Assembly (NCBI RefSeq): GCF_007859915.1
Contig: NZ_SJPM01000001.1
Coordinates: 795,502 to 859,501 of the forward strand
From: Neorhodopirellula pilleata
GTDB lineage: Bacteria > Planctomycetota > Planctomycetia > Pirellulales > Pirellulaceae
Length of the DNA stretch: 64,000 bases
Direction: 5' to 3'
Shown: positions 9,330-21,087 of the stretch, piece after piece
Position numbering within the stretch: position 1 is the first letter of the stretch
How the letters are laid out: each line of letters opens with the position of its first letter
Made by a program: the position numbers and the translations under genes
Notes under the pieces: model-generated
Database searches by the model: none
Seen by the model: only the letters and a program-made list of their open reading frames with translations
Told to the model about the DNA's origin: nothing

Positions 9330-10688
9330 TTAGTTACTTCGCAAGAGTTCTTGAATTCCGAAGGTGAAGAACGTTCCGAGACCGAAGTTCAGGATTTCTT
9401 CCTCGCACTTGTATTGCAAGATCAAGGTGTCACCTGGTTGAACCAACGGTCGGCTACGCGGATCGTTGATGGCTTTTGCTAGGTCGACTTCGATGGCGAT
9501 CTGTCCGTTGCATGGAGTTTTACGAAGGATGTAAAGCATCCCCGGCGGGACGCCACCCACCGCCGAAGCTCCGCCGAAGCCGCCCCCGCCTCCTTGTCGG
9601 ATCGTTCCACCGATACCTTGCCCGGCGAGAGCCATCGCACCGAGGACGTCCAAGTCGTAGTCACGAGGAAGCAAAAACTCTCCGCCTGGCAACAATCCGC
9701 CGGTGTAGAACACTTCCGTTTCACGGTTCTCGATGTAGACGATGTCGCCATCTTGCAGGGTGATATCGGCTTCGGCAATGTTCGGAATCACCCCTGGGCG
9801 AACTCGCAAAGGAATCCGCAAAATCGATGGATCCTCGGGAAGTGGTGGTGGGCAATAGCATGGATCCGCGGCAGCCGCACGCTGGCTGGCATAGAAGTCG
9901 CGAAGGAAATCGGCTCGCTTACGTTTATCAGCTTCGCTAGCACGAAGAACGTAAACTTCGTTCTTGGCGTTCAATCCCGGCAAGCCGCCAGTTTCCACCA
10001 AGGCGTGAAGCACGTCATTCTTGTATGCAGGTAGCTTTACCAATCCACCCGAGGCAGAACGGTCCGATCCGCGGATCACGCCGCCCGAATTTGCCAAGTT
10101 GGCGCTGCCCGCTAAGGCGGCAGTATCCTCTCGCACGACGATCACGTCGTAGGTTCGCTCTTTAATCAGTGTTACGATCGGGCGAGCCTTCTCTTCACGA
10201 AGAATGTCCTCTTCAATGTACGCTTCGCGAATTTTGTTTCGCACTTGCTCAAGCGTCAGACCGGCAACCTTCAAAGGAGCGATCAGCGGCAAGGACAGCG
10301 TGCCGTCGTTTTGCACCGCGATCGGATAGCCGATCGACGGTGGTAACGTGCTGTTCTCTTCCGGAAAGTTCACCGGTGGCGGTTGAGGCGGTTCGTTTGG
10401 CGGGTTGAAGGGCAACACGCCCTCGATGTAGATACCGAGGATATCGTCCGGGCCAAGTTGATAGTCTCGTGGCGGTTCGAGCGACAACAGAGCGATGTCG
10501 ACCGGAACGAGATCGTTCTTGGGCGGCGGGAAAAAATCGGGCGACAATCGATTGGCCGGAATGCCGTTAATCGGTTGGGTCAGGCTGGAGCAACCCGTCA
10601 GCGAAGTCGCAACTGCCACAAGCAGGGTGCCACCGATCGCGTCTCGGAGTCGACGCCCCCAACGGTTGGCTAGCAAATTGGTGTTCAT
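9330..10688 (-). CDS. Wza-like polysaccharide export lipoprotein (Poly_export/SLBB)
   Basis: An outer-membrane polysaccharide export protein of 452 residues. The mature start is a lipobox, LTGC, at about residues 29-32 after a basic and hydrophobic leader. The Poly_export domain follows (YQLGPDDILGIYIEGV, then NDGTLSLPLIAPLKVAGLTLEQVRNKI). SLBB-type parts follow: one around KNDVLHALVETGGLPGLNAKNEVYVLR and one around GGEFLLPRDYDLDVLGAMALAGQ. The C-terminus carries PLVQPGDTLILQYK and no clear amphipathic C-terminal helix. I chose ATG 10688, preceded by GGAG at a 9-nt spacing; an in-frame start at 10781 would add 31 residues before the lipoprotein leader. It lies 139 nt downstream of another lipoprotein gene on the same strand, with a strong terminator behind it. 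Confidence 0.88.
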   Translation of the reverse strand: MNTNLLANRWGRRLRDAIGGTLLVAVATSLTGCSSLTQPINGIPANRLSPDFFPPPKNDLVPVDIALLSLEPPRDYQLGPDDILGIYIEGVLPFNPPNEPPQPPPVNFPEENSTLPPSIGYPIAVQNDGTLSLPLIAPLKVAGLTLEQVRNKIREAYIEEDILREEKARPIVTLIKERTYDVIVVREDTAALAGSANLANSGGVIRGSDRSASGGLVKLPAYKNDVLHALVETGGLPGLNAKNEVYVLRASEADKRKRADFLRDFYASQRAAAADPCYCPPPLPEDPSILRIPLRVRPGVIPNIAEADITLQDGDIVYIENRETEVFYTGGLLPGGEFLLPRDYDLDVLGAMALAGQGIGGTIRQGGGGGFGGASAVGGVPPGMLYILRKTPCNGQIAIEVDLAKAINDPRSRPLVQPGDTLILQYKCEEEILNFGLGTFFTFGIQELLRSN

Positions 10689-10827
10689 CCTTGAACTCTC
10701 CAGAAAACGATCGGGTGACTGTTCGCCCGTGATGATGGTTTGGTGTGTGGCTCGGGTAACGGGCCGTAAGGAATGGTTCAAACAGTGGTCGCTTCAAGCA
10801 GTTCGCTTGGTCATCCGACACGATCGA

Positions 10828-11901
10828 TCACGGTTTTGACTTACCGAAGATCTCTTCGATAACGGAGTCGATCTCGGCTTGGGACGGTTCCGCGACTTCA
10901 TCTGGCAGAGCAAATGAATTGCTCGGCAATACCGGAGTCAGTTCAACCTGGGATAGTTCGTTGCTTTCCTGACCAGACTTCGAAACCAGCTGATTGATGT
11001 CTCTATTTTGAGGCTGATAACGGCTCAGGTCGTTGGCAAACGGGTCCTCTTTGATCGGTTCGGCGTTCGTGTTCGGTTTGAGGTTTTGAGGCGATACATC
11101 CTTCGGCATTGCCGGAGGAGTTGCGCCGGGGACGCCATCAATGTCGGCATCAGGCTGGTCACTCGAGGACTGCAGGTCGGCTTCCGCTTCACTGACGTCC
11201 TGCATGAAGACCTTTCCAGGAACAAGTGTTTCTCCTTCGCCCAAGACCACTCCCGGCGGCAGGCCGGTTGCATGGATCGGCGCGGTCATTGGTACCGCCA
11301 TCGGCACAGTCATCATGTCGATTTCACACGGTTCGACTGCTGGCGTCGGCATGGCCGTTCCGGTCATGGACGGCATCGTGTACTGCACCGTGTTCAAACG
11401 GATTTGATTATAAGCACCGATGCCGTCTTGTTCGGCGGCTTTGGCTCCCAAGGGAAAGCCTTCGAACCAAGCATTGATCGCGGCTTGGCCGTTGCCGCAC
11501 TGGTGCCGCCAGCCCCAATACTGAGGCGAGACGACCGTCGGTGTGCAACCCGACCCTCCTGTCGCGACTTCCAAGTAGCCCGCGATAAAACCGGCTTGCA
11601 AGTCTTTGGGATAGCAATGGTTCCGGTAACAATGCCGGACCTTCATCCATGCTCGAGCGGCCATCACTTTGTTGCGGTGGCTGACCATAAATTCGTCTAG
11701 GCAATCACTATTGGATACCTTGGACTGGAGTCCACCCAACATGGTGCAACCGGTCATCCCGGTGGCTACCAAACCAAGTGACAACCCGAGCAGAATCCGC
11801 TGCAGACGTATCCGTTTGCGGCACCGAGTTCCATGGTCTGAAAGGCAATCAGCGGCGGGCTTCTCGTGAAACCCGAAAATGTATTTGTTCAACACGGTCA
11901 T
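10828..11901 (-). CDS. Planctomycete lipoprotein of unknown function
   Basis: A predicted lipoprotein of 357 residues: basic region [10 protein letters not shown], hydrophobic [13 protein letters not shown], then the lipobox TGC. The N-terminal half is rich in Cys, Trp and Tyr (for example [21 protein letters not shown] and [15 protein letters not shown]), suggesting a small disulfide-bonded domain. The C-terminal half is Pro/Asp/Ser-rich and probably disordered. I do not recognise the family beyond similar proteins found next to planctomycete polysaccharide export genes. Start ATG 11901 has GGAG 9 nt upstream; the in-frame start at 11946 is less likely. It is first in an apparent two-gene unit with the Wza-like gene, so a role in export or anchoring of an extracellular polymer is a reasonable guess. 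Confidence 0.7.
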
Positions 11902-12268
11902 TATGGCCGGCTCCCCTCGCGGCGGATCGTTCACTTCACACGTCAATCGCGTGAAAGGTTTCCTGCCACCATCTCGCCCCCCATAGGCTACAACGGCGTT
12001 CAGAATTCAGGTCATGACTGTTGGAGCGGTTATTACGCTTCGGATCACTTCCCAGAGCTACTTATCGCCCGTTCCATGCGATCGGTTTAGCCAAATGTTT
12101 CTGAAATCCGGATCGCAAGCGTCGAATCAGTCTTGACGGACGTGGGGATCATGCCGAGCGTACCGGTCGCGGTGACCTTAACGATTTAGCCTCGCCGAAA
12201 AGGGCTGATCCTTCTCGGCGAGGCTACTGGGTGAACTCTCGGCGTGTTGGTGAAGCAGCGATTGCGAC
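11902..12268. other. Intergenic region between lipoprotein gene and katG
   Basis: No gene seen. It should hold the promoter of the lipoprotein/export unit, but I could not identify convincing -35/-10 boxes. The only clear structure is the stem-loop at 12187-12226 listed separately. Confidence 0.5.
12187..12226 (-). terminator. Stem-loop terminator-like element behind katG
   Basis: A perfect 12-bp stem: TAGCCTCGCCGA at 12187-12198 pairs with TCGGCGAGGCTA at 12215-12226, with a 16-nt loop. It begins about 40 nt past the katG stop on the minus strand. There is no good U-run, so termination may be weak or assisted by Rho. Confidence 0.55.
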
Positions 12269-14919
<2,651 letters not shown>

Positions 14920-15813
14920 ATGGACACCGACCAGCTTTCCCACTTCCAATGCGTCGCCGAAACACGCAATTTCACACGGGCCGCAGAGCGTTTGAATGTC
15001 TCGCAACCCGCCCTAAGCCGTTCGATCCAGCGGCTCGAGGAAGAAATCGGCCAGCCTCTGTTCGACCGTAAGCCTCGCTCGGTCGACCTCACCGACGCGG
15101 GGCAACTTTTTCTAAAAAGAGCCCAACAGATCCTGTTGAGTCTCGAGGATTGCAAAGCAGAAATTTGCGACGACGGCCAAAGCGGCCGGATACGCGTGGC
15201 GGCGATTCCCACCATCGCTCCATACTTCTTACCCGGATTGTTGAGAGATTTTTCCAAGTCCCACCCGAAGGCGCAGATTTTGGTTCAGGAAGACACGACC
15301 GACGAGATCATGCGGTTGTGCAAGCAAGGGGAACTGGATGTTGCGATCGTCGCGTTGCCTGTGTCGGCCCGCTACGTCGAGATCAAACCACTCTTTGACG
15401 AAGAACTCAGCTTAGTGATGCCGAGCGATCATCCGTTGGCAAAGAAGAAACGCATTCGCATCGGCGATATCGATCGCTACGCGTTCATTTTGCTCAACGA
15501 AGCTCACTGCTTGTCGGACAATATCGTCTCGCTTTGTCGACAAAAGTCAGTTCAACCGGTCGCGATCGAGCGTGCAAGTCAATTGGCGATGGTGCAAGAA
15601 CTCGTTTCGCTCGGTCATGGGATCTCGATGATCCCCGCCATGGCGATGAACCTCGATCGAACCAGAAGCCGCGTGTATCGATCGATCGAGGGTACACGAA
15701 TGACGAGAACCATTGCGGCGGTTTGGAATCCGTATCGGTTTGATTCGCAGTTACTAAAAAGCTTCCGAGATTCACTGTCAGAATACTCGCATCGCTTCTC
15801 AGACCGCTTGTGA
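14920..15813 (+). CDS. oxyR: Peroxide-sensing LysR-type regulator OxyR
   Basis: A 297-residue LysR-type regulator. The N-terminal winged HTH covers residues about 1-60 ([20 protein letters not shown]), followed by the linker helix and the substrate-like regulatory domain from about 90. The decisive feature is [11 protein letters not shown]: Cys197 and Cys206 have the same spacing as the redox pair Cys199/Cys208 of E. coli OxyR, and the flanking [11 protein letters not shown] also matches. Oxidation to a disulfide would switch it on as a transcription activator. It is divergent from katG, the classical OxyR target, which supports the call. Start ATG 14920 has AGAGG 7 nt upstream. An intrinsic terminator follows at 15891. 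Confidence 0.92.
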   Translation: MDTDQLSHFQCVAETRNFTRAAERLNVSQPALSRSIQRLEEEIGQPLFDRKPRSVDLTDAGQLFLKRAQQILLSLEDCKAEICDDGQSGRIRVAAIPTIAPYFLPGLLRDFSKSHPKAQILVQEDTTDEIMRLCKQGELDVAIVALPVSARYVEIKPLFDEELSLVMPSDHPLAKKKRIRIGDIDRYAFILLNEAHCLSDNIVSLCRQKSVQPVAIERASQLAMVQELVSLGHGISMIPAMAMNLDRTRSRVYRSIEGTRMTRTIAAVWNPYRFDSQLLKSFRDSLSEYSHRFSDRL

Positions 15814-15890
15814 TTCCGTCCGACTCATCAACTGAACGAGTTTTTCACAAAACGCATCCAAATCATCGGGATTGCGACTGGTAGTTAACA

Positions 15891-15917
15891 CGCTGACGGA
15901 ATCCCGTCAGCGTTTTC
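15891..15917 (+). terminator. Intrinsic terminator after oxyR
   Basis: A 9-bp stem CGCTGACGG (15891-15899) with CCGTCAGCG (15904-15912), loop AATC, followed by TTTTC. It ends where the convergent MOSC gene stops, so it separates the two convergent genes. Confidence 0.8.
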
Positions 15918-16585
15918 TAGCTGGCACGTTGGGTGAGCGATTCTCGCCACGATTGCGACAATGCCGGGCAGTCGGCCAATGCTCGGTCGCGGGCGGGATC
16001 ACGCGGTTTGGCAAACATGACATCGTTGGCCGCCGTGATCGACCATTGCGGGTATTGACGGTCGGTCAACCGCATCACGTTACCAGCTTCAATGATTCCA
16101 GATTGCAGCACTCGAAAATACCAACCGGTGAACCTGGTTTGTTGAACAAGCACAGCAAGTTTGGGAAGATACCAGCGACGCGATAACTTCCAACAAGGTT
16201 GCCGCGGTTGTGAGATTTGTAGTACACAATCACCAACCTTGAACGTATCTCCGATGCAAACATCCGGTTCCACCAGCCCGGAGAGCGTCAAGTTTTCACC
16301 GAAACATCCGGGCCGCCAATCGATCTCGGGATACGTTTGCGACCAGAATCCGAAACGCTCCGAAGCGTACGCGCAGACCGCTTTGTCGGGTCCGCCGTGA
16401 TGCACCAAGTCGGCTTGGTGATCGCCGTCGATGTTTTCCGTAAAAACCGACACCGGGCCGCTTACCGGTCGCTTGATGATCGCGGATTCCCAAGGTTTCC
16501 CGGTGCCGACATCGGCATCCTCAGTGGAATCAAATTGACGAGGCCGGCCGACTTGGATCGAGACCACATGAGGCGACGAGGGCAT
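15917..16585 (-). CDS. MOSC-domain protein, YiiM-like
   Basis: A 222-residue MOSC (molybdenum-cofactor sulfurase C-terminal) protein. Typical YiiM-family blocks are the N-terminal beta strand VVSIQVGRPR, TENIDGDHQADLVHHGGPDKAVCAY, WRPGCFGENLTLSGL, IGDTFKVGD and the conserved Cys in QPRQPCWKL, followed by the C-terminal 3-alpha region (FTGWYFRVLQSG). Length matches E. coli YiiM (about 224), a molybdenum-cofactor enzyme that reduces N-hydroxylated compounds such as hydroxylaminopurine. The same reaction is possible here but inferred. It is cytoplasmic, with no signal peptide. It is convergent with oxyR and separated from it only by a terminator. Confidence 0.85.
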   Translation of the reverse strand: MPSSPHVVSIQVGRPRQFDSTEDADVGTGKPWESAIIKRPVSGPVSVFTENIDGDHQADLVHHGGPDKAVCAYASERFGFWSQTYPEIDWRPGCFGENLTLSGLVEPDVCIGDTFKVGDCVLQISQPRQPCWKLSRRWYLPKLAVLVQQTRFTGWYFRVLQSGIIEAGNVMRLTDRQYPQWSITAANDVMFAKPRDPARDRALADCPALSQSWRESLTQRAS

Positions 16586-16717
16586 GGCGTTCTTTCAGTC
16601 AGGGTAGCGAAATTCGCCAGGAGTTCGGAAGCACACAACACTTAATGCGGCTACGCCGCAAACATAGAAGCCCGACGCGCAACGGGCTGTTGATTTAGTG
16701 ATATCAAGACCTCTTTT

Positions 16718-16783
16718 CGTTTAACGGCAAGCCGTAGGCGTCGACTGATGGCATCTCTTGCGCCTTCGGCTTGCCGTTAAACG
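16718..16783. repeat. Inverted repeat, 23-nt arms
   Basis: Arms at 16718-16740 (CGTTTAACGGCAAGCCG...) and 16761-16783 are reverse complements with one mismatch and a 20-nt loop. The flanking TGATTTAG and ATTAAATCA are found around other repeats in this window, suggesting one family of mobile or selfish stem-loop elements. Confidence 0.8.
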
Positions 16784-16907
16784 ATTAAATCATCACGCCG
16801 GCAAGCGAGTGGAGTCGCTGGTATTGCGAAGTTTGGAGTGGATCCCCTCGCTCGCGCGTCGGGCTTGTATCAATCGCCTGAAAAAACACCGAATGCGGCG
16901 ATAACTG

Positions 16908-16966
16908 GTGTAGGCGAGTCTCTGAGACTCGTAATATTCAACGTCTCGGAGAGACGCTGCTACGTG
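16908..16966. repeat. Double hairpin element
   Basis: Two adjacent hairpins: CGAGTCTC/GAGACTCG (16915-16931) and CGTCTC-GGA-GAGACG (16942-16956), with a GTAGGC...GCTAC outer pairing. It lies just before the end of proB and may act as its terminator, though it lacks a U-run. Confidence 0.6.
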
Positions 16967-16993
16967 CGTTTTCCAAAAACGTTTATCGGGTGC

Positions 16994-18205
16994 TCAGTTT
17001 TCGATCATCCGAATGACCAGGTTGTTTCGATGGATGACGTTTTCGTACGGGCGGTGTCCCAGAATGGCTTCGATTTCCAGATTCGAACGCCGAGCGATGA
17101 GTGACAATTCGCTGCTTCGATAATTGGACAAACCGCGGGCTATCTCTTCGCCTTCGGGCGTTAGCAGACTCACCACGTCGCCGTGCGAGAACGTGCCGTC
17201 GACGCGAACGATCCCCACGGCCAAGAGGCTGCGTCCCTTATCGCGGATCGCTTCGACGGCTCCGGCGTCCAAGTGTAAGACGCCCTGCACGTTGGCGGCG
17301 CTAGCGATCCATCGACGACGACCTTTTAACGTTCGTTTCGGCGGAATGAACAACGTGCCCACCGACTCGGACGCAAAGATCCGATCGAGCACGTCGTCTT
17401 GGCGACCAGGACCGATGATCGTGGGATGGCCGTGCGAATTTGCCAACCGGGAAGCTCGCAGCTTGCCTTCCATGCCGCCTTTGCTGACTGCAGAGAGCGT
17501 GTCTTTGGCCATCGACATCACGGTGCCGTCAAGATCGCGAACCATCTCGATCCGTTGGCTGCCGTCGTCGTCGGGGTGACCGTCGTAGAGCCCATGAACG
17601 TCGGTTAATAAAATCAACAAGGCATCGTTGAACAATCCGGCGACGTGAGCGGCCAATCGATCGTTATCGCCGAACGTGGTTTTCAGCTCGGCCACGGCAA
17701 CGGAATCGTTTTCGTTGACAACGGCGATCGCACCATATTCGTGAACACCCATGAGCGCATTGCGGACGTGAAGGTATCCCGATCGACGTCGCAGGTCGCT
17801 CTTGGTCAACAACACCTGAGCGGCGTGATAACCGTGGCGAAGTAATGAGTCTTCATAAGCCCGAATCAAATCCGCTTGTCCGATCGCCGCGACAGCTTGC
17901 AGTTTGGCAATGCCGATCGGCCGCGCGGGTAGTTTCAATTTCGCAACGCCCGCGCCGACGGCACCACTGCTGACCATGATCACATGCCGGCCGGTGTCGG
18001 CGATCCGTGCCAATTGGGCCGCCAAGATATCGACACGGTTCAGATCGAGTTTTCCATCATCGGTCGTTAGAACACGCGTGCCGACTTTGACAACGACGCA
18101 ACGCGTTTGTTCGATGATCTGTTTTCGGATCGCGGCAAGTCCGTCGCTGGAATCGATCGCGTCGGAAGCGGCCACAGAATCGGCGGAAGAAGTGGGGTCT
18201 ATCAC
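16994..18205 (-). CDS. proB: Glutamate 5-kinase
   Basis: First enzyme of proline synthesis: phosphorylates L-glutamate with ATP to gamma-glutamyl phosphate. The amino-acid kinase domain is clear from CVVVKVGTRVLT (about residues 37-48), VSSGAVGAG, QLLTKSD-type QVLLTKSDL, VNENDSVAV, FGDNDRLAAHVA, LLTDVHGLYD and GGMEGKLRASRLA. A C-terminal PUA domain follows from about 300 (ANVQGVLHLDAGAVEAI). Full-length 403 residues; the N-terminus has about 30 extra residues rich in Ser/Asp/Ala. It starts 8 nt after the stop of the YpfJ-type protease gene on the same strand, so the two are probably co-transcribed. No proA is seen in the window. Confidence 0.96.
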   Translation of the reverse strand: MIDPTSSADSVAASDAIDSSDGLAAIRKQIIEQTRCVVVKVGTRVLTTDDGKLDLNRVDILAAQLARIADTGRHVIMVSSGAVGAGVAKLKLPARPIGIAKLQAVAAIGQADLIRAYEDSLLRHGYHAAQVLLTKSDLRRRSGYLHVRNALMGVHEYGAIAVVNENDSVAVAELKTTFGDNDRLAAHVAGLFNDALLILLTDVHGLYDGHPDDDGSQRIEMVRDLDGTVMSMAKDTLSAVSKGGMEGKLRASRLANSHGHPTIIGPGRQDDVLDRIFASESVGTLFIPPKRTLKGRRRWIASAANVQGVLHLDAGAVEAIRDKGRSLLAVGIVRVDGTFSHGDVVSLLTPEGEEIARGLSNYRSSELSLIARRSNLEIEAILGHRPYENVIHRNNLVIRMIEN

Positions 18206-18213
18206 AATAAAAA

Positions 18214-19077
18214 TTACAGTTGTTTGGCGCCGAAAGTGTCGCCTTGGGTCAGGTCACCGGTATTGAAGCCTTTGGAGAACCATCGCACGCGTTGTTCGCT
18301 CGTGCCATGATTGAACGTTTCCGGTTGAACGTAGCCTTTGCTGCGCCGTTGCAGCGTATCATCGCCGATGGCCTGGGCCGCATTCAAGGCTTCTTCAACG
18401 TCGCCCGGTTCAAGGAAGTCGTACATCTGGTTGGCATGATGCAACATCACTCCGGCAAAGAAGTCGGCTTGAAGTTCCAACCTGACCGAATACTTGTTGT
18501 ATTCAACCTCGGGAACTTTCTGTCGAATCGCGTCAACCTGATCGGTATAGCCGAGCAGTTTCTGAACGTGATGGCCGACCTCGTGAGCGACTACGTACGA
18601 TTGAGCGAAGTCACCGGGGGCATTGAGTTGCCGGGCCAGTTGCCCGAAGAACGCCGTGTCCAAATAAACCTTCTGGTCGGCCGGGCAATAGAACGGCCCC
18701 GTCCCGCTGCTGGCCCTCCCGCAACCGCTGTCGACTTCGTCTTTGAACAGGACCAGGACCGGTTTTTGGTACGTCAGCTCATTGGCGGCGAATAACCTTG
18801 TCCAGACGTCTTCGGTATCGGCAAAGATGGTGCTGACGAACTCGCCCGCTTCTTGTTCGGCCGCCGTCAGTTCGCCACCCGGCCCTTGGACGGCGGCAGG
18901 CTGATTTTGCTGTGCCTGTTGAGCCTGCTGCAAAAATTGCTGGGGATTACCACCAAGCAACGCAATGATGACCGCAATCACTAACACGCCCAAACCGCCT
19001 CCGACGGCGGCAACGGGACGCCCCATGGTCCGCCGGTCTTCCACGTTTTCGCTTTGTCTTCTACCTCGCCAACGCAT
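18214..19077 (-). CDS. ypfJ: Neutral zinc metallopeptidase, YpfJ family
   Basis: A membrane-anchored putative zinc metalloprotease of 287 residues. The N-terminus carries the family hallmark MRWRGRRQSENVEDRR, then one membrane helix (about 20-42, VAAVGGGLGVLVIAVIIALLGG) and a Gln-rich linker. The peptidase domain has the HExxH motif in VVAHEVGHHVQ and a downstream ELQADFFAGV supplying the third ligand. SGCGRASSGTGPFYCP contains two Cys that could pair. Substrates of this family are not established. I prefer ATG 19077 over GTG 19080 because GGAG lies 7 nt before the ATG. It is upstream of proB in the same apparent unit. Confidence 0.9.
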   Translation of the reverse strand: MRWRGRRQSENVEDRRTMGRPVAAVGGGLGVLVIAVIIALLGGNPQQFLQQAQQAQQNQPAAVQGPGGELTAAEQEAGEFVSTIFADTEDVWTRLFAANELTYQKPVLVLFKDEVDSGCGRASSGTGPFYCPADQKVYLDTAFFGQLARQLNAPGDFAQSYVVAHEVGHHVQKLLGYTDQVDAIRQKVPEVEYNKYSVRLELQADFFAGVMLHHANQMYDFLEPGDVEEALNAAQAIGDDTLQRRSKGYVQPETFNHGTSEQRVRWFSKGFNTGDLTQGDTFGAKQL

Positions 19078-19313
19078 CACTGCGCTCCATCGGTGTCTTG
19101 GATGATTTCCGAATAATCGTGCATTTGATCGCCACCTTGGCGAGTCACGATTGTGGCAAACTGGTGTGACAACGGGAAGGAGTCGCGCCGAACGCCCAGG
19201 CGACCAAATCCGAATTTCAAATTGTCAACCGGCCGGATTCTGCTTTAATGCACGGACTGAAACGTCCGAATGGCCAATCGAGCCTCCTCCCAACAGCCCT
19301 TTTTAGTGGTTTG

Positions 19314-20747
19314 ATGCAGCTTCCGATCTACCAAAAGCCTGAACTGAACATCGCCGTCCCACCTCAAATCGAGGCGGCAACCGACGTCCAAACCAGCCGT
19401 CCACGGGGCCAATACGCCGTCGTCTCCTTGGGATGTCCCAAGAATCTCGTCGACACCGAACAAATGCTCGGTCGTCTGGACGCGGACGGTTACCGGATGG
19501 TCGATTCGGTCGAAGGGGCCGATTTTGTGGTCGTCAATACATGTGCGTTCATCGATTCGGCTCGCGAGGAATCGATGGCGGCGATCGACGAAATGTTGGC
19601 TCTCAAACGCGAGGGCAAACTTCGCAATGTCGTTGTGACGGGATGTTTAGCCGAACGTCAGCAGGGCAAACTGCTCGCAGACCGTCCAGAAATCGATGCA
19701 TTGGTCGGCGTATTCGGACGCAACGACATCGTTTCGGTTGTCGATGATTTGTACTCCGGTTTGGAAGAACAACGGACGGTATTCAAACCCGCCGCCGTCA
19801 ATCCGTTGTCCGACGCGATGCGATCGGCCGTCACTCCGCGACACTTTGCTTACTTGAAAATCAGCGAAGGTTGCGACCGACTGTGCACGTTTTGCGCGAT
19901 CCCCAAAATGCGAGGAAAGCACTTCAGCAAGCCGATCGAACAGGTCATCGACGAAGCCAAACGGTTGGGCGATAGCGGTGTTCGCGAAATCGTGGTCGTT
20001 GCTCAAGACACCACCTACTACGGAATGGACCGATACGGCGAGCCACGCTTGAAGGAACTGTTGACCGAACTCGATCGAATCGAATCGGTTGATTGGATTC
20101 GATTGATGTACTTTTATCCGATGTACATCGACGACGCGTTGATCGATACGATCGCGGGGGCGCAGCGGATTGTTCCTTACATCGACATGCCGCTGCAACA
20201 CGCCAGCGATTCGATGCTCAAGCGGATGGCCCGCAAGACGACTCGCAAACTGCAAACCGAGATTGTCCACAAACTTCGTGATCGGATCGAAAACCTCGTC
20301 ATGCGAACGACGATGATCACGGGTTTTCCCGGCGAGACCGAAGATGATTTCAAAGAGCTGCTCGATTTCGTTGACGAATCGCAATTTGAAAACTTGGGCG
20401 TGTTCACGTACTCGATCGAAGAAGACACTCCGGCCGCACGCCTCCCCGATCGGGTCGATCCGGAAGTGGCAATTCGTCGTCGCGATGAGTTGATGGCGTT
20501 GCAACAGAGCATCGCATTCGATTGGAATAACAGCCGAGTTGGTGGCGTCGAAGACGTCCTCATCGACGCCGCGTTGCCGGGCCAACAGGGTGTATTCATC
20601 GGACGGACCAAAAGCGAAGCTCCGGACGTCGACGGTTTGATTTACGTTTCGCAAACCGACGAGGAATCTCCCGTCGAGATCGGCCAAATCCGAGCTTGCG
20701 AGATCGTCGCGTCGCAAGGCTATGACCTAGCGGCTGCAGCCATCTAG
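19314..20747 (+). CDS. rimO: Ribosomal protein S12 methylthiotransferase
   Basis: A radical-SAM enzyme that adds a methylthio group to an aspartate of ribosomal protein S12. The N-terminal MTTase domain has its three cluster cysteines in [21 protein letters not shown] and TGCLAER. The radical-SAM motif is [11 protein letters not shown], followed by [10 protein letters not shown] and the barrel ([43 protein letters not shown]). A C-terminal TRAM domain binds substrate (from about 430 on). [11 protein letters not shown] and GxTEEDF blocks mark RimO rather than MiaB. I use ATG 19314; ATG 19248 in the same frame would add 22 residues and neither has a strong ribosome binding site. Full length for the family. 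Confidence 0.95.
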   Translation: MQLPIYQKPELNIAVPPQIEAATDVQTSRPRGQYAVVSLGCPKNLVDTEQMLGRLDADGYRMVDSVEGADFVVVNTCAFIDSAREESMAAIDEMLALKREGKLRNVVVTGCLAERQQGKLLADRPEIDALVGVFGRNDIVSVVDDLYSGLEEQRTVFKPAAVNPLSDAMRSAVTPRHFAYLKISEGCDRLCTFCAIPKMRGKHFSKPIEQVIDEAKRLGDSGVREIVVVAQDTTYYGMDRYGEPRLKELLTELDRIESVDWIRLMYFYPMYIDDALIDTIAGAQRIVPYIDMPLQHASDSMLKRMARKTTRKLQTEIVHKLRDRIENLVMRTTMITGFPGETEDDFKELLDFVDESQFENLGVFTYSIEEDTPAARLPDRVDPEVAIRRRDELMALQQSIAFDWNNSRVGGVEDVLIDAALPGQQGVFIGRTKSEAPDVDGLIYVSQTDEESPVEIGQIRACEIVASQGYDLAAAAI

Positions 20748-21087
20748 GCACGAAAACCGCTTGCTCGGTGTCTTGTTGATGCGGTTATCTTCACTCGTTC
20801 GCAGGCTCCTGCGCTCGTTATCCTACTCATCTTTCTGACCCCCACGAGCTTGTCTCGTGGGTGAATAAGGTTGGCAAGCTAGGCACCGACGCCCTCCCCA
20901 ACCTTCCGAGTTCAACTTGTGCTCGCCGCTTGAGGCGGCGAGCACAAGTTGAACTCGGAAGGTTGGGATAACTGCGGATTGTGTCTAGCTAGCCAACCTC
21001 GGCTTCCTGCCAGACGAGCTGGCAGGGGAGCAACACATGAGGACTTGTGGCCTATCAAGAAGGCTCCCGCCTCCCGATATCAATGGA
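20748..21087. other. Intergenic region with two hairpins between convergent genes
   Basis: No gene seen in 340 bases. It holds a small hairpin (CCCACGAG 20841-20848 with CTCGTGGG 20854-20861) and a very long perfect palindrome listed separately. These probably isolate rimO from the convergent histidine kinase gene. Confidence 0.65.
20897..20967. repeat. Perfect 33-bp inverted repeat
   Basis: Arm CCCAACCTTCCGAGTTCAAC... at 20897-20929 has its exact reverse complement at 20935-20967, with a 5-nt loop. The hairpin sits between the convergent rimO and kinase genes. No flanking U-run of note. It may be a transcription block or a repeat element. Confidence 0.85.

Larger units (their letters stand above)
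16586..16993. other. Repeat-rich intergenic region
   Basis: No gene is supported in these 408 bases. It holds two structured repeats (16718-16783 and 16908-16966) and two short copies of a motif also present near 14870: CGCGTCGGGCTTGTAT at about 16855 and its reverse complement family at about 16674. It looks like an accumulation site for short dispersed elements. Confidence 0.7.

Noticed and set aside
16838..17104. 88-residue plus-strand frame before proB end
   Set aside because: Runs through repeats and the antisense of proB; no ribosome binding site or motif.
19647..20717. 356-residue frame on the minus strand opposite rimO
   Set aside because: It lies entirely inside rimO, which has full family motifs; the opposite frame shows no family signal and composition typical of an antisense shadow.
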